Shown piece after piece: positions 8,141 to 18,091 of a stretch of 64,000 bases of DNA. The notes beneath the pieces were generated by a model that saw nothing but the letters and a program-made list of their open reading frames with translations, was not told the DNA's origin and did no database searches. How positions within the stretch are numbered: the stretch's first letter is position 1; every line of letters begins with the position of its first letter. This stretch comes from a bacterium (GTDB lineage: Bacteria > Krumholzibacteriota > Krumholzibacteriia > LZORAL124-64-63). The translations under genes were made by a program, and so were the position numbers. The stretch lies in the NCBI GenBank assembly GCA_016712675.1, contig JADJQR010000001.1, positions 2,852,001-2,916,000 of the forward strand, read 5' to 3'.

Positions 8141-9445
8141 CTACCAGTCCCGGCGGGCCAGCGTCCGGGCGAAGATGGCCGGCACGTTGCGCAGTTGACC
8201 CGTGACGTCGAAGCAGGCATCCAGGATCGGCGGCGCCAGCCGGGCGGTGATCCGCGGGTCGGCCGCGACCAGGTCCCTGAGCGTGGCGTCGGCATCCCAG
8301 ACCCGCAGAGCGCTCTCCTGCACCCAGGCGTAGGCGTCCTCGCGGCTGACGCCGGCCGCGGTCAGGGCCAGCAGCACCGGCTGCGAGAAGTACATCCCGC
8401 GCACCTTGTCCATGTTGGCGCGCATGCGGTCCGGGTAGACGACCAGCCCGGCCACCAGCCAGCGCATCTTCGCCAGCATGTGGTGCAGCACGTGGCAGGC
8501 GTCGGGGAAGATGATACGCTCGACGCTGCTGTGGCTGATGTCGCGCTCGTGCCACAGCGCCACGTTCTCCAGGGCGGTGTGTGCGTAACCGCGCAGCAGG
8601 CGCGCCATGCCGGTCAACTTCTCGCTGACGATGGGGTTCTTCTTGTGCGGCATCGCCGAGCTGCCCTTCTGCCCGCGGCCGAAGGGTTCCTCCACCTCGC
8701 GCACGTCGGTGCGCTGCAGGTTGCGGATCTCGACGGCCATCTGCTCGATGGTCGCCCCCAGCAGCGCCAGGGCGCCCAGCCAGGCCGCGTGGCGATCCCG
8801 CTGGATCACCTGGGTCGAGGCGGGGTCCACGCCCAGGCCCAGGCGGGCCATCACGCGCGCCTCCACCTCCGGATCCAGGTGCGCCAGCGTGCCCACGGCG
8901 CCGGACAGCTGCCCGTGCGCGATGTCTGCCTGCGCGGCATCCAGCCGGCGCAGCCCGCGCTCGAGCGCCGCCCAGTAGACCATCAGCTTGAGGCCGAACG
9001 TGGTCGGCTCGGCATGGATGCCGTGCGAACGGCCGATCATGACCGTGTCCTGGTGCTCGCGCGCTCTTGCCTCCACGGCATCGAGCAGCGCCACCAGCGC
9101 CGCGCGCAGGATCTCGCCGGCCTCGCGGGTCTGCAGCGCGAAGGCCGTGTCCAGCAGGTCGCTGCTGGTCATGCCCTGGTGCACCCAGCGCGACTCCTCG
9201 CCCACGTGCTCGGCCACGCTGGTCAGGAAGGCGATGACGTCGTGCTGGACGGTCGCCTCGATTTCCAGCACGCGGGCGGTGTCGAAGCCGCCGCGCTCAC
9301 GGATGGCGCGGGCTGCCGCGGCGGGGATCTGGCCCAGTTCGGCGCGCACCTCGCAGACGGTGGTCTCCACCTCCAGCCAGAGGCGGAAGCGGTTCTCGTC
9401 GGACCAGATGCGGGTCATCTCGGGGCTGGCGTAGCGGTCGATCAT
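8141..9445 (-). CDS. purB: Adenylosuccinate lyase
   Basis: Cleaves SAICAR to AICAR and adenylosuccinate to AMP with release of fumarate. The 434-residue protein begins [17 protein letters not shown], typical of bacterial PurB, and carries the superfamily signature [11 protein letters not shown] in the middle of the chain, together with TSSDLLDTA and [11 protein letters not shown]. Length is normal. It lies near the purL/purF operon but has its own promoter (9491-9518) and is separated from that operon by the cytochrome gene. The ATG at 9445 is the first in-frame start and matches family N-termini. Confidence 0.97.
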   Translation of the reverse strand: MIDRYASPEMTRIWSDENRFRLWLEVETTVCEVRAELGQIPAAAARAIRERGGFDTARVLEIEATVQHDVIAFLTSVAEHVGEESRWVHQGMTSSDLLDTAFALQTREAGEILRAALVALLDAVEARAREHQDTVMIGRSHGIHAEPTTFGLKLMVYWAALERGLRRLDAAQADIAHGQLSGAVGTLAHLDPEVEARVMARLGLGVDPASTQVIQRDRHAAWLGALALLGATIEQMAVEIRNLQRTDVREVEEPFGRGQKGSSAMPHKKNPIVSEKLTGMARLLRGYAHTALENVALWHERDISHSSVERIIFPDACHVLHHMLAKMRWLVAGLVVYPDRMRANMDKVRGMYFSQPVLLALTAAGVSREDAYAWVQESALRVWDADATLRDLVAADPRITARLAPPILDACFDVTGQLRNVPAIFARTLARRDW

Positions 9446-9490
9446 GTGGCCCTGCCTCGTTGAACGGAACTGTCGGCGGCATCGCCTCGA

Positions 9491-9518
9491 ACTATACCCG
9501 GGGCGGGCGCGGGGTCAA
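9491..9518 (-). promoter_or_regulatory. Predicted promoter of purB
   Basis: On the minus strand, TTGACC (9518-9513) and TATAGT (9496-9491) are separated by 16 bp, one of the best matches to the sigma70 consensus in the window. The start site would be near 9484, about 40 bases ahead of the purB ATG. Confidence 0.7.
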
Positions 9519-9598
9519 GCCGTCGGCCGGGGCTGTCGCCGGCGTCGTTCCGCGCGTACATTGGCGCGACCCCCGGTCCCACAGCCGCAGGAGCCCCC

Positions 9599-11086
9599 TT
9601 GTCCGCACCGCCACGCCACGCCCCGGCAACGGGCGACCTGACGTCCGCCCCTATCCCCGCGCTGGTCCGGCGCCTGGCCGTGCCGGCCGCGGTCGGCTTC
9701 TTCTTCAACACCATGTTCAACGTCGTGGACACCTACTTCGCCGGTCGCCTGTCCACCGACGCCCTGGCGGCGCTGTCCCTCTCGTTCCCGGTGTTCTTCA
9801 TGTTCGTCGCCATCGGAAGCGGCTTCGCCACCGGCACCACCGCCCTGATCGGGCAGGCGCTGGGCGCCGGGGACCGCCGCCGGGCTTCCCTGATCGGGGC
9901 ACAGGGTATCGTGCTGGCCGGGGTGCTCGGCGTTGCCAGTTCGGCCCTGGGCTTCCTGGCCGTGCCGCACCTGTTCCGGCTGCTGGGAGCCGAGGGCGCC
10001 TACCTGGCGACCTGCCTGCAGTACATGAACGTGATCCTGGGCGGCGCGGCGCTGATGTTCGGGGTGCACATGCTCAACGGCGTGCTCAACGCCCAGGGCG
10101 ACACGCGCACGTTCCGCGATGCGCTGATCATGGCCTGCGCGCTGAACGTCGTGCTGGACCCGTGGTTCATGTTCGGCGGCCTGGGCCTGCCGCCGCTGGG
10201 CATCGGCGGCCTGGCGCTGGCCACGATCGTCGCCCAGATGTTCAGCTTCGCGCTCATGGCGCATCGCGTGCGGCGCACGGGATTGCTGGATCGCGACGCC
10301 GGCGCGCGGTGGCGGCCCGACCCTGCCGTGCTGGGAGCGATCGCGCACCAGGGCCTGCCCGCCGGCGGCAACATGATGACGATGGCCCTGGGCGTGTTCG
10401 TCATCACCTGGTTCCTGGGCCAGGTCTCGCACCAGGCCGTCGCCGCCTACGGCGTCGCCACGCGGATCGAGCAGATGATGCTCCTGCCGGCCATCGGCCT
10501 GAACGTGGCGACGCTGACGCTCTCCGCGCAGAACGGGGGCGCGCGCCGCTTCGATCGCGTGCGCCAGGCCGTGCGCACGGCCCTCGGCGCCGGCGCCGTG
10601 CTGATGGTCTGCGGCGGGATCCTGCTGCTGCTGTTGGCACGGCCGCTGATGGACGCCTTCACCGATGACCCGGCGGTGGTGGCCATCGGCGCACGGTACC
10701 TGCGCATCGCCGCCTTCATCGGCTTCGCCTACATCATCCTGTTCGTCAACACGTCGGCCCTGCAGGGGCTCAAGCGGCCGGCGCTGGCGCTGTGGATCGG
10801 GCTGGCGCGCCAGATCGTGGCGCCGGTGCTGGTCTTCGGCCTGGCGACGCGCGTCTGGGGCCTGGGCCTGGACGGGATCTGGTGGGGCATCTTCGGCATC
10901 ACCTGGGCCGCGGCGCTGGCCGCCGTGGTCCTGGCCCGCCGCGAGGTCGCCCAGGCCGAGCGTGCGGCCCATCGCGACGATGCGGCCGCGACCAGCGACG
11001 CCCACCAGCGGGGCGCCCTCACAAACCCCGCAGCCGCCGGCGCCACGCCGGCAGGGAGCTCGCATGCCGGACCAACGACCGCTTGA
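9599..11086 (+). CDS. MATE family multidrug efflux transporter
   Basis: A 495-residue inner-membrane protein with about 12 hydrophobic segments in two halves. It is recognisable as MATE from LVRRLAVPAAVGFFFNTMFN, the VDTYFAGRL stretch after helix 1, TALIGQALGAGD, and a second such half around residue 260. These pumps export cationic drugs or metabolites in exchange for Na+ or H+. The likely start is the TTG at 9599, with AGGAG eight bases upstream; no ATG fits before the first helix. The hydrophilic C-terminal tail (after about 450) is low-complexity. Its 3' end overlaps the next transporter gene by 23 bp, so the two form an operon. Substrate cannot be told from sequence. Confidence 0.93.
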   Translation: MSAPPRHAPATGDLTSAPIPALVRRLAVPAAVGFFFNTMFNVVDTYFAGRLSTDALAALSLSFPVFFMFVAIGSGFATGTTALIGQALGAGDRRRASLIGAQGIVLAGVLGVASSALGFLAVPHLFRLLGAEGAYLATCLQYMNVILGGAALMFGVHMLNGVLNAQGDTRTFRDALIMACALNVVLDPWFMFGGLGLPPLGIGGLALATIVAQMFSFALMAHRVRRTGLLDRDAGARWRPDPAVLGAIAHQGLPAGGNMMTMALGVFVITWFLGQVSHQAVAAYGVATRIEQMMLLPAIGLNVATLTLSAQNGGARRFDRVRQAVRTALGAGAVLMVCGGILLLLLARPLMDAFTDDPAVVAIGARYLRIAAFIGFAYIILFVNTSALQGLKRPALALWIGLARQIVAPVLVFGLATRVWGLGLDGIWWGIFGITWAAALAAVVLARREVAQAERAAHRDDAAATSDAHQRGALTNPAAAGATPAGSSHAGPTTA

Positions 11087-11969
11087 CCGCGGCGGACTGC
11101 TGCACCTGCTGGTGGTCTACCTGGCCTGGGGCAGCACGTACCTGGGCATCCGGCTGGCCGTCGCCGGTGACGGCGGCTTTCCTCCCTTCACGATGGCGAT
11201 GCTGCGCGTGTTCGCGGCAGCCGCCGTGCTGCTGGGCTGGGCGCACCTGAAGAAGGAGCGCGTGCGCCTGCGCGGACGCGAGTGGGTGCTGATGGGCGGC
11301 AGCGGCCTGCTGCTGTGGGTGGGCGGCAACGGCCTGGTGACCTGGGCCGAGCTGCGCGCCGCTAGCGGCCTGGCGGCGCTGCTGGTGGCGGCGATGCCGC
11401 TGTGGGGCGAATCGATCACGCTCCTGCTCGACCGCAAGGCGCCGTCGGTGCTCATGACGGGCTCGATCCTGCTCGGCTTCGCCGGCGTCGGGGTGCTCTC
11501 GTGGCCGGTGCTGCGGACCGGCAGCACCGGCGACATCGCTTCGGTGGCCGGCCTGCTGCTGGCGCCCCTGTTCTGGGCGATGGGCTCGATCTGGTTCCAG
11601 CGGCGCAAGCCCGACCTCTCGGTGCGCGCGGTGTCGGGCTGGCAGCAGCTCCTGGGCGGGCTGGGCCTGGGCGCGATGGCGCTGCTGCGCGGCGAGGTCG
11701 GCCCCGGCGTTGCCCTGCCGTCACCCGATGGCGCCGCCTGGGCCGCGTGGGGCTACCTGGTCGTCGTCGGCTCCGTGTTCGCCTTCACGAGCTACGTGAT
11801 CACGCTGCAGCGGCTGCCCTACCGCGTGGTGATGACGTACGCCTACGTCAATCCGGTGATCGCCGTGTTCCTTGGCTGGCTGATCATCGACGAGCCGGTC
11901 ACGCGCTGGACGCTGGCGGGAGCCTCGCTGGTCGTCGCCGGTGTGGTCGGGGTGTTCAGGAACCGTTGA
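11064..11969 (+). CDS. EamA/DMT family permease, YedA-like
   Basis: A 301-residue protein with ten predicted membrane segments formed by two EamA repeats (VVYLAWGSTYLGIRLA near residue 15 and a second repeat from about 155, ending in the FLGWLIIDEP motif). The DMT superfamily exports metabolites such as amino acids; the WGSTYLGIR start resembles YedA-like members. Translation starts at the ATG at 11064, preceded by GGGAG and lying inside the end of the MATE gene, which indicates coupled translation. The substrate is unknown. Confidence 0.9.
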   Translation: MPDQRPLDRGGLLHLLVVYLAWGSTYLGIRLAVAGDGGFPPFTMAMLRVFAAAAVLLGWAHLKKERVRLRGREWVLMGGSGLLLWVGGNGLVTWAELRAASGLAALLVAAMPLWGESITLLLDRKAPSVLMTGSILLGFAGVGVLSWPVLRTGSTGDIASVAGLLLAPLFWAMGSIWFQRRKPDLSVRAVSGWQQLLGGLGLGAMALLRGEVGPGVALPSPDGAAWAAWGYLVVVGSVFAFTSYVITLQRLPYRVVMTYAYVNPVIAVFLGWLIIDEPVTRWTLAGASLVVAGVVGVFRNR

Positions 11970-12108
11970 GCGCCGTCAAGACCCGGCACGCCACCGACCG
12001 CTCGGTCATGGATCCGCGTTCTCATTTTCGCCTTAATCGCCGGCTGCCGCGGTCGATGACAACCGTCGACTGTCTGCACCTCATCGACGTCAACCGGCGA
12101 GGACGACC

Positions 12109-13644
12109 ATGGCCCGCGGACCGCTGACCAAGCCCGGCTCGACCACCATCTGTTTCGCCCTGTGCTCGGCCGGTGGCCTGCTGGCCGGTGCCAGCGGTGG
12201 CACGCCCGCGGCATACGCCGGCGGCGGACTGGCCACGGCCGCAGCGGTCGCCGGCTGGCTTTGGCAACGCCGGGCCGATCACCACGGCTCCGGCAGCGAA
12301 CTGCGGATCGTCGAGGCGACGGCCGCCGGGGACCTGTTGTCCGCCGACGGGGACCAGACGGGGCACGGCCGGCTGGGTCGCGCCCTGCGGGTCCTGACGA
12401 AGCGCCTGCAGGTCGCCTTCGTCGACATCAAGAACACGAGCTCGACCTTGTCCGTGTCGGCGGGTGCGCTCGACGACGCCTCGCGCGAAATGGTCGAAGC
12501 GGCCAGACACTCGGACGAGCAGTCCGAAGCGGTCTCCGAGGCGACGCGGAAGCTGACCGGCAACATGGAAGAGGTCTCGACCGCGACCCGCAACGTGTCG
12601 ACGTCCGTCGACTCGGTGGCCGCGGCACTCGAGGAGCTGAACGCGTCGTTCAGCGAGGTGGCCCGCAACTGCGTCCGCGCCTCCGAGGTGTCCGGGCTCG
12701 CGACCGACACGGTGCACCAATCGTCGTCCGTCATGGCCGATCTCGGTCGCACGGCCGAGGACATCGGCAAGATCCTCGACGTGATCCAGAACATCGCCAG
12801 CCGGACGAACCTGCTGGCCCTCAACGCGACGATCGAAGCCGCCAGCGCCGGCGAATCCGGGCGTGGCTTCGCCGTCGTGGCCTCCGAGGTCAAGGAGCTG
12901 TCGCGGCAGACCGCCGCCGCCACCGAGCAGATCGCCACCCAGATCCGCGAGATGCGCGCGAGCACAACCCGCGCCCTGGAGGCGACGACCGCTATCGGCA
13001 CCACCATCACCCAGGTCGACGAGATCTCGACCGCGATCGCGGCCGCGGTCGAGCAGCAGTTGGCCGCCTCGCGCGAGATCAGTTCCGGGATCGCCCGCGT
13101 CGCCAACGATTCCGGGGCCGTCGCCGCCAATGTCGGCGCAGCCACCGAAGGCTTGTCGCACATCGCCACGGCCGTCGCCGGGGTCCATGACAGCGCGGCC
13201 CGCACTTCCGCCGGCGCGGCACAGACCCGTCTGCATGCGCGCGAACTTTCGCGGGTGGCAGCCGGGCTGGAGTCGATGCTCGGGCAGTATCGCACGCCGG
13301 CGCCGAAGTTCGACGTGGCCGCCGTGAAGCATGGCCACAACCAGTGGCGCGACGGCCTGATGAAACTGGTCAAGGGCGTGGAGAAGATGGACCTGGCCCG
13401 CGTCAACTCCCACAAGACCTGCGGGTTCGGGCAATGGTACTTCAGCGCCAACGGACAGACGCATGCCGCCACGTCGGCATTCCCGGTGGTCGGTCGCCAT
13501 CACGAGAAGATCCACGAGATCGGGCGGCAGATCGTGCAACTGCACAACGATGGGCGCGGCCCTGAGGCCGAGGTCCTGATGGGCCAGCTCGACGCCGTCA
13601 AGGACGAGTTGTTCGACGCGCTCGACGAACTGTACCGGAGCTGA
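12109..13644 (+). CDS. Methyl-accepting chemotaxis protein with C-terminal CZB zinc domain
   Basis: A 511-residue chemoreceptor. Two short hydrophobic segments (about 12-28 and 35-50) are joined by only a few residues, so there is no extracytoplasmic ligand domain. The signalling coiled coil follows, with the highly conserved tip near residues 225-270 ([17 protein letters not shown], then [14 protein letters not shown]). The C-terminus from about 400 is a CZB (chemoreceptor zinc-binding) domain with the HCHH set: H410 (HNQW), C438 (TCGFGQW), H465 and H469 (HHEKIH). CZB domains in known receptors sense zinc or hypochlorite; here the domain would be the main sensory input. No che genes are nearby. 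The 3' end overlaps the convergent rsm22-like gene by 47 bp. The ATG at 12109 follows GGCGAGGA. Confidence 0.94.
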   Translation: MARGPLTKPGSTTICFALCSAGGLLAGASGGTPAAYAGGGLATAAAVAGWLWQRRADHHGSGSELRIVEATAAGDLLSADGDQTGHGRLGRALRVLTKRLQVAFVDIKNTSSTLSVSAGALDDASREMVEAARHSDEQSEAVSEATRKLTGNMEEVSTATRNVSTSVDSVAAALEELNASFSEVARNCVRASEVSGLATDTVHQSSSVMADLGRTAEDIGKILDVIQNIASRTNLLALNATIEAASAGESGRGFAVVASEVKELSRQTAAATEQIATQIREMRASTTRALEATTAIGTTITQVDEISTAIAAAVEQQLAASREISSGIARVANDSGAVAANVGAATEGLSHIATAVAGVHDSAARTSAGAAQTRLHARELSRVAAGLESMLGQYRTPAPKFDVAAVKHGHNQWRDGLMKLVKGVEKMDLARVNSHKTCGFGQWYFSANGQTHAATSAFPVVGRHHEKIHEIGRQIVQLHNDGRGPEAEVLMGQLDAVKDELFDALDELYRS

Positions 13645-14806
13645 GTCGTCCGGACCGCAGGATTGCGGCACCCGACTTGGCATCGCGCGGCGGGTCCGCC
13701 GGCCATGACACGCGCACCAGGTCGCCCGATTGCGGGCCCGCCGTCGTTCCATCGTTCCGGTCCACCAGCAGCACGAGTCCCCGCGCGGAACATCCGTAGC
13801 GACCGCGCTCGCCGGCCGGCAGCGCGAACGTCCCCGAAACCACACGAACCGGCATGTCATCGCCGGCACCGGCTGAGGTACCCGATTCCGGCGCCGCCCC
13901 TGGGGAGCCCGGCTCCAACAACAGGAAGGAAAGGCTGGCGCGCTCCTTGGCCAGGTCCGCGCGACGGCTCAGGTCCTCGAGCCACCCGGGCACGCGGGCC
14001 GTCTCGAACGCGAAATGGCACCACGGCTGCCGCCCGATGCCGGACTGTGGGCAGCGCTCGGCATGGGGACAAGGAGCCGCCACGCGCCAACCCAGCTCCA
14101 GGGCCCGCCCCCGCAGCATCACGAGCTGCCGGGAAGCCGGTCGCGTGCCGGGTTCGATCACGAGCACCCGGCCTCCGGGGGCCAGCGACTGCCCCCAGCG
14201 CTCGAGCAGACGCGCGGCGGCGTCGGTATCCACCTCGCGATCGCCCCCACCCGGCTTGTGGACCTCATTGAGCACGTTCGCCAGCACGAGCAGGTCCGCC
14301 GGCGGCAGCGCGCGCGCGCCGGCCGGCTGGGCCGAACCGTCGACCTTCCAGACGCTGCCCGCGGCGACCTGCTCCCAGAGCCGGCGCCCGGCTCCGAGCG
14401 CCGCGGCCGCACGATCCAGCGCGAGGTAGTTGAGCGGTACGGAGCGCAGATCCGGCCGTGTGAGCCACAGCGCCAGCGCGAAGGTGAAGGGGCCCGCGCC
14501 GACGTCGACGATGCGCGCGCCGGCCGCCAGCTGAAGGTCCAGCCCGGCGAGCAGGCGCCCCTGTCGAAAGAGGTTCCAGGGAAGGAAGTAGTACAGGTAG
14601 GCCGAGAGCAGGGCGGGGCGGCTGAGGTAGTCCCGCGGCAACTCGTCACGCGCGGTGGTCAGCCACTCACTGAGGCGCGCCACCTCGCCGGGCAACTGCG
14701 CCCGGTGGCGGGCCCGCAGCGGCTGCACGACCTCGAGTGCTGCCGCCAGTCCCTCGAGTCCCTGCAGCAGGGACGCCGGCGCGGGCGGCAGCAGGCGGTC
14801 CTGCAT
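13598..14806 (-). CDS. Rsm22-like small-subunit ribosomal methyltransferase-fold protein
   Basis: A 402-residue protein of the Rsm22 family (PF09243), whose mitochondrial members assist small ribosomal subunit assembly. It has a SAM-binding loop DVGAGPFT (101-108), an acidic LDR turn (130-132) and NVLNEV (177-182). After the Rossmann domain come C246, C252 and C263 (CPHAERC and PWCHF) followed by [14 protein letters not shown], and a fourth cysteine at 339 (YGCSARG). In mitochondrial homologues such a four-Cys set binds a [4Fe-4S] cluster. The start ATG overlaps the hldD stop as TGATG, so it is the last gene of an eight-gene operon. Its tail overlaps the convergent chemoreceptor gene; the final 15 residues are Arg-rich and may be non-conserved. 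Confidence 0.85.
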   Translation of the reverse strand: MQDRLLPPAPASLLQGLEGLAAALEVVQPLRARHRAQLPGEVARLSEWLTTARDELPRDYLSRPALLSAYLYYFLPWNLFRQGRLLAGLDLQLAAGARIVDVGAGPFTFALALWLTRPDLRSVPLNYLALDRAAAALGAGRRLWEQVAAGSVWKVDGSAQPAGARALPPADLLVLANVLNEVHKPGGGDREVDTDAAARLLERWGQSLAPGGRVLVIEPGTRPASRQLVMLRGRALELGWRVAAPCPHAERCPQSGIGRQPWCHFAFETARVPGWLEDLSRRADLAKERASLSFLLLEPGSPGAAPESGTSAGAGDDMPVRVVSGTFALPAGERGRYGCSARGLVLLVDRNDGTTAGPQSGDLVRVSWPADPPRDAKSGAAILRSGRLSSGTVRRARRTTRP

Positions 14807-15780
14807 CAGGCGCCCCGGTGGCGGTGATCGACCAGGTGGCCGCGGACATATTCGGCCACCGCGTCCTCCAGGCGGGTCAGCGGGACGTCGCAGCCGGCAG
14901 CGCGCAGCTTCCCCATGCGGGCCTCGGTATGATACTGGTAGCGGCCCTTGAGTGCGTCCGGCATCGGCACGTAGTCGATCGCCGGCTCGAAGCCCACGGC
15001 GGCAAAGATCGCCGAGATGAGCCGGTTCCAGGTCGCCGCTTCGCCGGTGCCGACGTTGAAGACGCCGTTGGCCTGCGCGTGCTCGCCGCACCACAGCGTC
15101 ATGGCCACGGCGTCGTCGACCCAGATGAAGTCGCGCTGCTGGCCGCCATCCGGGAACTCCGGACGGTCGGAGGCGAACAGCCGCACGCGGCCGGTATCGC
15201 GGACCTGCTCGTAGCCCTTGCAGACCATCGAGCGCATCTCGCCCTTGTGCCACTCGTTTGGGCCGTAGACGTTGAAGTACTTCAGCGCGGCGATCGCGCC
15301 GAGCACGCCCTGATCCAGCGCCCACAGGTCGAACTCGTGCTTGGAGCGGCCGTAGAGGTTCAGCGGCCGCAGATCGCGCAGGCGCCCGTGGTCGTCGTCG
15401 TAGCCCGACTCACCGTCTCCGTAGGTCGCCGCGCTGCTCGCGCAGACGAACCGCACACCCGCGTCCAGGCACAGGCGGCACAGGTCGCGCGTGTAGCCGA
15501 GGTTGTTCTCCGCCAGGTAGTCCCAGTTCGCCTCGGTGGTGCTGCTGCAGGCGCCCAGGTGGTACACCGCCTCCAGCGAGCGCGCGTTCGCGGGCACGCG
15601 CAGCCAGTCGCGGAAGGCGTCCTTCGTCAGGTAGCGAGCCAGCCGCAGGGGGGCCAGATTGGGCGAGAGGTCGCCGGCCGGCGCAAGGTCCACCGCCACG
15701 ACATCATCGCGACCCTCGCGATTCAGGCGCCAGACCAGGTTGCTGCCGATGAAGCCGGCCGCGCCGGTGACCGCGATCAT
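14806..15780 (-). CDS. hldD: ADP-L-glycero-D-manno-heptose 6-epimerase
   Basis: Converts ADP-D-glycero- to ADP-L-glycero-manno-heptose for the LPS inner core. The 324-residue extended SDR has the NAD loop TGAAGFIG (5-12), the HldD hallmark HLGACSSTTE (74-83), catalytic Ser in CASSAATYG (113-121), Tyr143 and Lys147 (YGRSK), and the family-specific KYFNVYGPNEWHKGEMRS stretch. These separate HldD from other epimerases such as GalE. The ATG at 15780 has GGAGGGG upstream and sits 11 bp after the preceding SDR gene. Other heptose genes (gmhA, hldE) are not in the window. Its presence shows an LPS-bearing outer membrane. Confidence 0.93.
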   Translation of the reverse strand: MIAVTGAAGFIGSNLVWRLNREGRDDVVAVDLAPAGDLSPNLAPLRLARYLTKDAFRDWLRVPANARSLEAVYHLGACSSTTEANWDYLAENNLGYTRDLCRLCLDAGVRFVCASSAATYGDGESGYDDDHGRLRDLRPLNLYGRSKHEFDLWALDQGVLGAIAALKYFNVYGPNEWHKGEMRSMVCKGYEQVRDTGRVRLFASDRPEFPDGGQQRDFIWVDDAVAMTLWCGEHAQANGVFNVGTGEAATWNRLISAIFAAVGFEPAIDYVPMPDALKGRYQYHTEARMGKLRAAGCDVPLTRLEDAVAEYVRGHLVDHRHRGA

Positions 15781-15791
15781 GGCCCCTCCCG

Positions 15792-16868
15792 CTAGAAGAA
15801 GCGCTTGGCGACGCCCAGGATGCCCTGCTTCCAGGGCACCCGGTGCGAGACGCCCGAGGCGTCCCGGAATTCGTCGACATGCGCCAGGTACCACTCGAAG
15901 TTGCGGATCAGTGCCTGCTGGTTCGAGAACTGCGGCGCATAGCCCAGCACGCGGCGCGCCTTGTCGATCGACACGAACGAGTCCTTGCTCGCCGTCTCGT
16001 AGACCCACTTGTAGAGCGGCGAGATGCCGAGCTTCTCGAGCACGCGCAGGGTCCAGATCAGCGGCTCGGCGGGCATGCCGACGACCTTCTTGCCGTGCCC
16101 CGCGTGGTCCAGCACCGCCTGCCAGTCCTGCTTCATCGTGGTGAACTCGCCGGCGCCCACGTTGAACACGTCATTGACCACCGCGTCCTCGAGCGTGCTG
16201 CACAGCCAGATGGCCTGGCACAGGTCGGCGATGTCCAGCAGCTGGTAGCGGTTGTTGCCGCTGCCGATCATCGGGAAGCCGCGGCCGTCCTTCGCCCAGT
16301 CGTAGAGCAGCGCGAAGACCCCCAGCCGCTCGGGACCGATGAAGCTCTTGGGCCGGATCACGGGCACGACCAGACCGCGCGCGCGGAACTCGGCGCAGAC
16401 GTTCTCGGCCTCCACCTTCGCGATGCCGTACGGGCCGACGCCGTCGAGCCGGTCGGTCTCCAGCAGCGGGTGGTGGTCCGGGATGCCGTAGACCGCGGTC
16501 GAGGAGATGTGCACGAAGCGGCCGACCTTCGCGCGCTCGGATGCCTCCAGAAGCCGGCGCGTACCGTCGATGCCGGTGGTCAGGATGTCCTTCTCCGCAT
16601 AGAGAGGCAGCGCCATTGCGCAGTGGATCACCAGGTCGACGTCACGCACCGCCCGCTCGACCGTGGCCGCGTCACGGATGTCGCCGTCGATCACCTCGAT
16701 GCGCTCGCGGCAATCGGCGTACGTGAACGGCGCCAGGTCCAGGGACCGCACCGCCACGCCGCGTTCCAGGAGGTAGCGGATCAGGTTGATGCCCGTGAAT
16801 CCGGAGCCGCCGGTGACCAGCACCTTGCGCCAGCGCGCCCCGCCTTGCGTTCCGTTCCCAGCGTCCAC
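15792..16868 (-). CDS. NAD-dependent epimerase/dehydratase (extended SDR)
   Basis: A 358-residue protein with the cofactor loop VLVTGGSGFTG near the N-terminus, the SSTAVYG strand, and the catalytic YxxxK (PYGIAK) that define extended short-chain dehydrogenases. It is of the nucleotide-sugar epimerase or sterol-dehydrogenase-like kind; the substrate cannot be read. It uses a GTG start at 16868, with GGGAG upstream, 25 bp after the protease gene and 11 bp before hldD, so it is co-transcribed with LPS heptose biosynthesis and may act on a surface sugar. The C-terminal region (residues 280-358) is basic and aromatic, ending GILGVAKRFF. Confidence 0.88.
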   Translation of the reverse strand: MDAGNGTQGGARWRKVLVTGGSGFTGINLIRYLLERGVAVRSLDLAPFTYADCRERIEVIDGDIRDAATVERAVRDVDLVIHCAMALPLYAEKDILTTGIDGTRRLLEASERAKVGRFVHISSTAVYGIPDHHPLLETDRLDGVGPYGIAKVEAENVCAEFRARGLVVPVIRPKSFIGPERLGVFALLYDWAKDGRGFPMIGSGNNRYQLLDIADLCQAIWLCSTLEDAVVNDVFNVGAGEFTTMKQDWQAVLDHAGHGKKVVGMPAEPLIWTLRVLEKLGISPLYKWVYETASKDSFVSIDKARRVLGYAPQFSNQQALIRNFEWYLAHVDEFRDASGVSHRVPWKQGILGVAKRFF

Positions 16869-16893
16869 GATCCCACTCCCGCGACCACGGGGG

Positions 16894-18090
16894 TCAGCGC
16901 GTCTCCTCGAGCACGATTTCGCCCGTGAAGACCCGTCCTGCCCGTTCAGCCTTGAAACTCAGGTGGTCCCCGACCTTCGAATTGTAGATCAGGCGATAGA
17001 TCGTATCCCGGTTGCGCAGGCGCAAGCCGCCCATCTCGCGCAGGATGTCCCGCGGACGCAGTCCGGCCTTGGCCGCCGGCGACCCGGGGGCCACGGCATA
17101 GACGACGGCCCCCGCAGGGTCGGTCGTGTCGTACTCGCGCATGTTGGCGCCCGACAGCATCTCCAGCGTGAAGCCCACGTTGGGATCCCGGTAGTGCCCG
17201 TAGCGGCGGATGTCGTCGACGACCGAGGCGACCCTCGACGCCGGCACCGCGAAGCCGATGCCCACGCTGCCGCCCGAGCCCGAGAAGATGAAGGTGTTGA
17301 TGCCCACGACCTGCCCGCGCGTATCCACCAGGGGCCCCCCGCTGTTGCCGGGGTTGATGGCGGCATCGGTCTGGATCATGCCCAGGTAGGCGCGCTCGGC
17401 GTCAGAGGTCTTGATGTCGCGGTTCAGGGCGCTGACGACGCCCACCGTGACGGTCGGCTGGGTGTCGGCCAGCAGGTAGCCGAACGGCGAGCCGATGGCG
17501 ATGACCCACTCGCCGATCTGCAGGTCGTCCCCGCGCGCAAGGGTCGCCACCGGCAGGTCCGGCGCCTCGATGCGCAGCACCGCCAGGTCGTACAGCGGCA
17601 CCGCGTCCAGGACCGAGGCCGTGAACTGCCGCCCGTCCGAGAGGTTCACGATGATCTGGATCGCGCCCTCGATGACGTGGAAGTTGGTCACGACCGTCCC
17701 GTCGCGATCGACGATCACGCCCGAGCCCAGGTTCTGCACCTTGCGGTACATCTCCCGGTGCGGCAGCAGCCCCATGCGCTCCCAGAATTCCATCGTGGGA
17801 TTCCGCACGGCTTGGCGCTGGACGACATTGATGCTGACGACCGCCGACGCCACCTCCCGCGTTGCGCGCACGATGGCCGTGGTACGGGACTGCTCGGGAT
17901 CCTCGCGAGGCGTCACCGCCACCGGGACCTCACGGATGACGACGGTGTCGCGTCCCGCCCGCAGGGTGTCCGGGGCGCCCCCCAGCGGCCATCGCCACGG
18001 AGCGCCGAAACGGAGGCCCAGAAGGACGGCTCCCAACATCACGCCCAACAGCAGGCCGGCCAGCACCGGCCACCAGCGCGAGCCTCCCAT
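16894..18090 (-). CDS. Membrane-anchored HtrA/DegS-type serine protease
   Basis: A 398-residue protein. One N-terminal membrane anchor (about 6-28) is followed by a periplasmic trypsin-like domain with the catalytic triad H138 (TNFHVIEG), D168 (YDLAVLRI) and S250 (NPGNSGGPL), then a single PDZ domain (about 305-395). A single anchor and one PDZ match DegS-type architecture, which in E. coli starts the envelope stress cascade; general periplasmic quality control is also possible. An rseA/rseP pair is not present here. The gene starts 1 bp after the transaldolase stop. HtrA assignment is firm; a DegS-like role is inference. Confidence 0.93.
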   Translation of the reverse strand: MGGSRWWPVLAGLLLGVMLGAVLLGLRFGAPWRWPLGGAPDTLRAGRDTVVIREVPVAVTPREDPEQSRTTAIVRATREVASAVVSINVVQRQAVRNPTMEFWERMGLLPHREMYRKVQNLGSGVIVDRDGTVVTNFHVIEGAIQIIVNLSDGRQFTASVLDAVPLYDLAVLRIEAPDLPVATLARGDDLQIGEWVIAIGSPFGYLLADTQPTVTVGVVSALNRDIKTSDAERAYLGMIQTDAAINPGNSGGPLVDTRGQVVGINTFIFSGSGGSVGIGFAVPASRVASVVDDIRRYGHYRDPNVGFTLEMLSGANMREYDTTDPAGAVVYAVAPGSPAAKAGLRPRDILREMGGLRLRNRDTIYRLIYNSKVGDHLSFKAERAGRVFTGEIVLEETR

Positions 18091-18091
18091 C

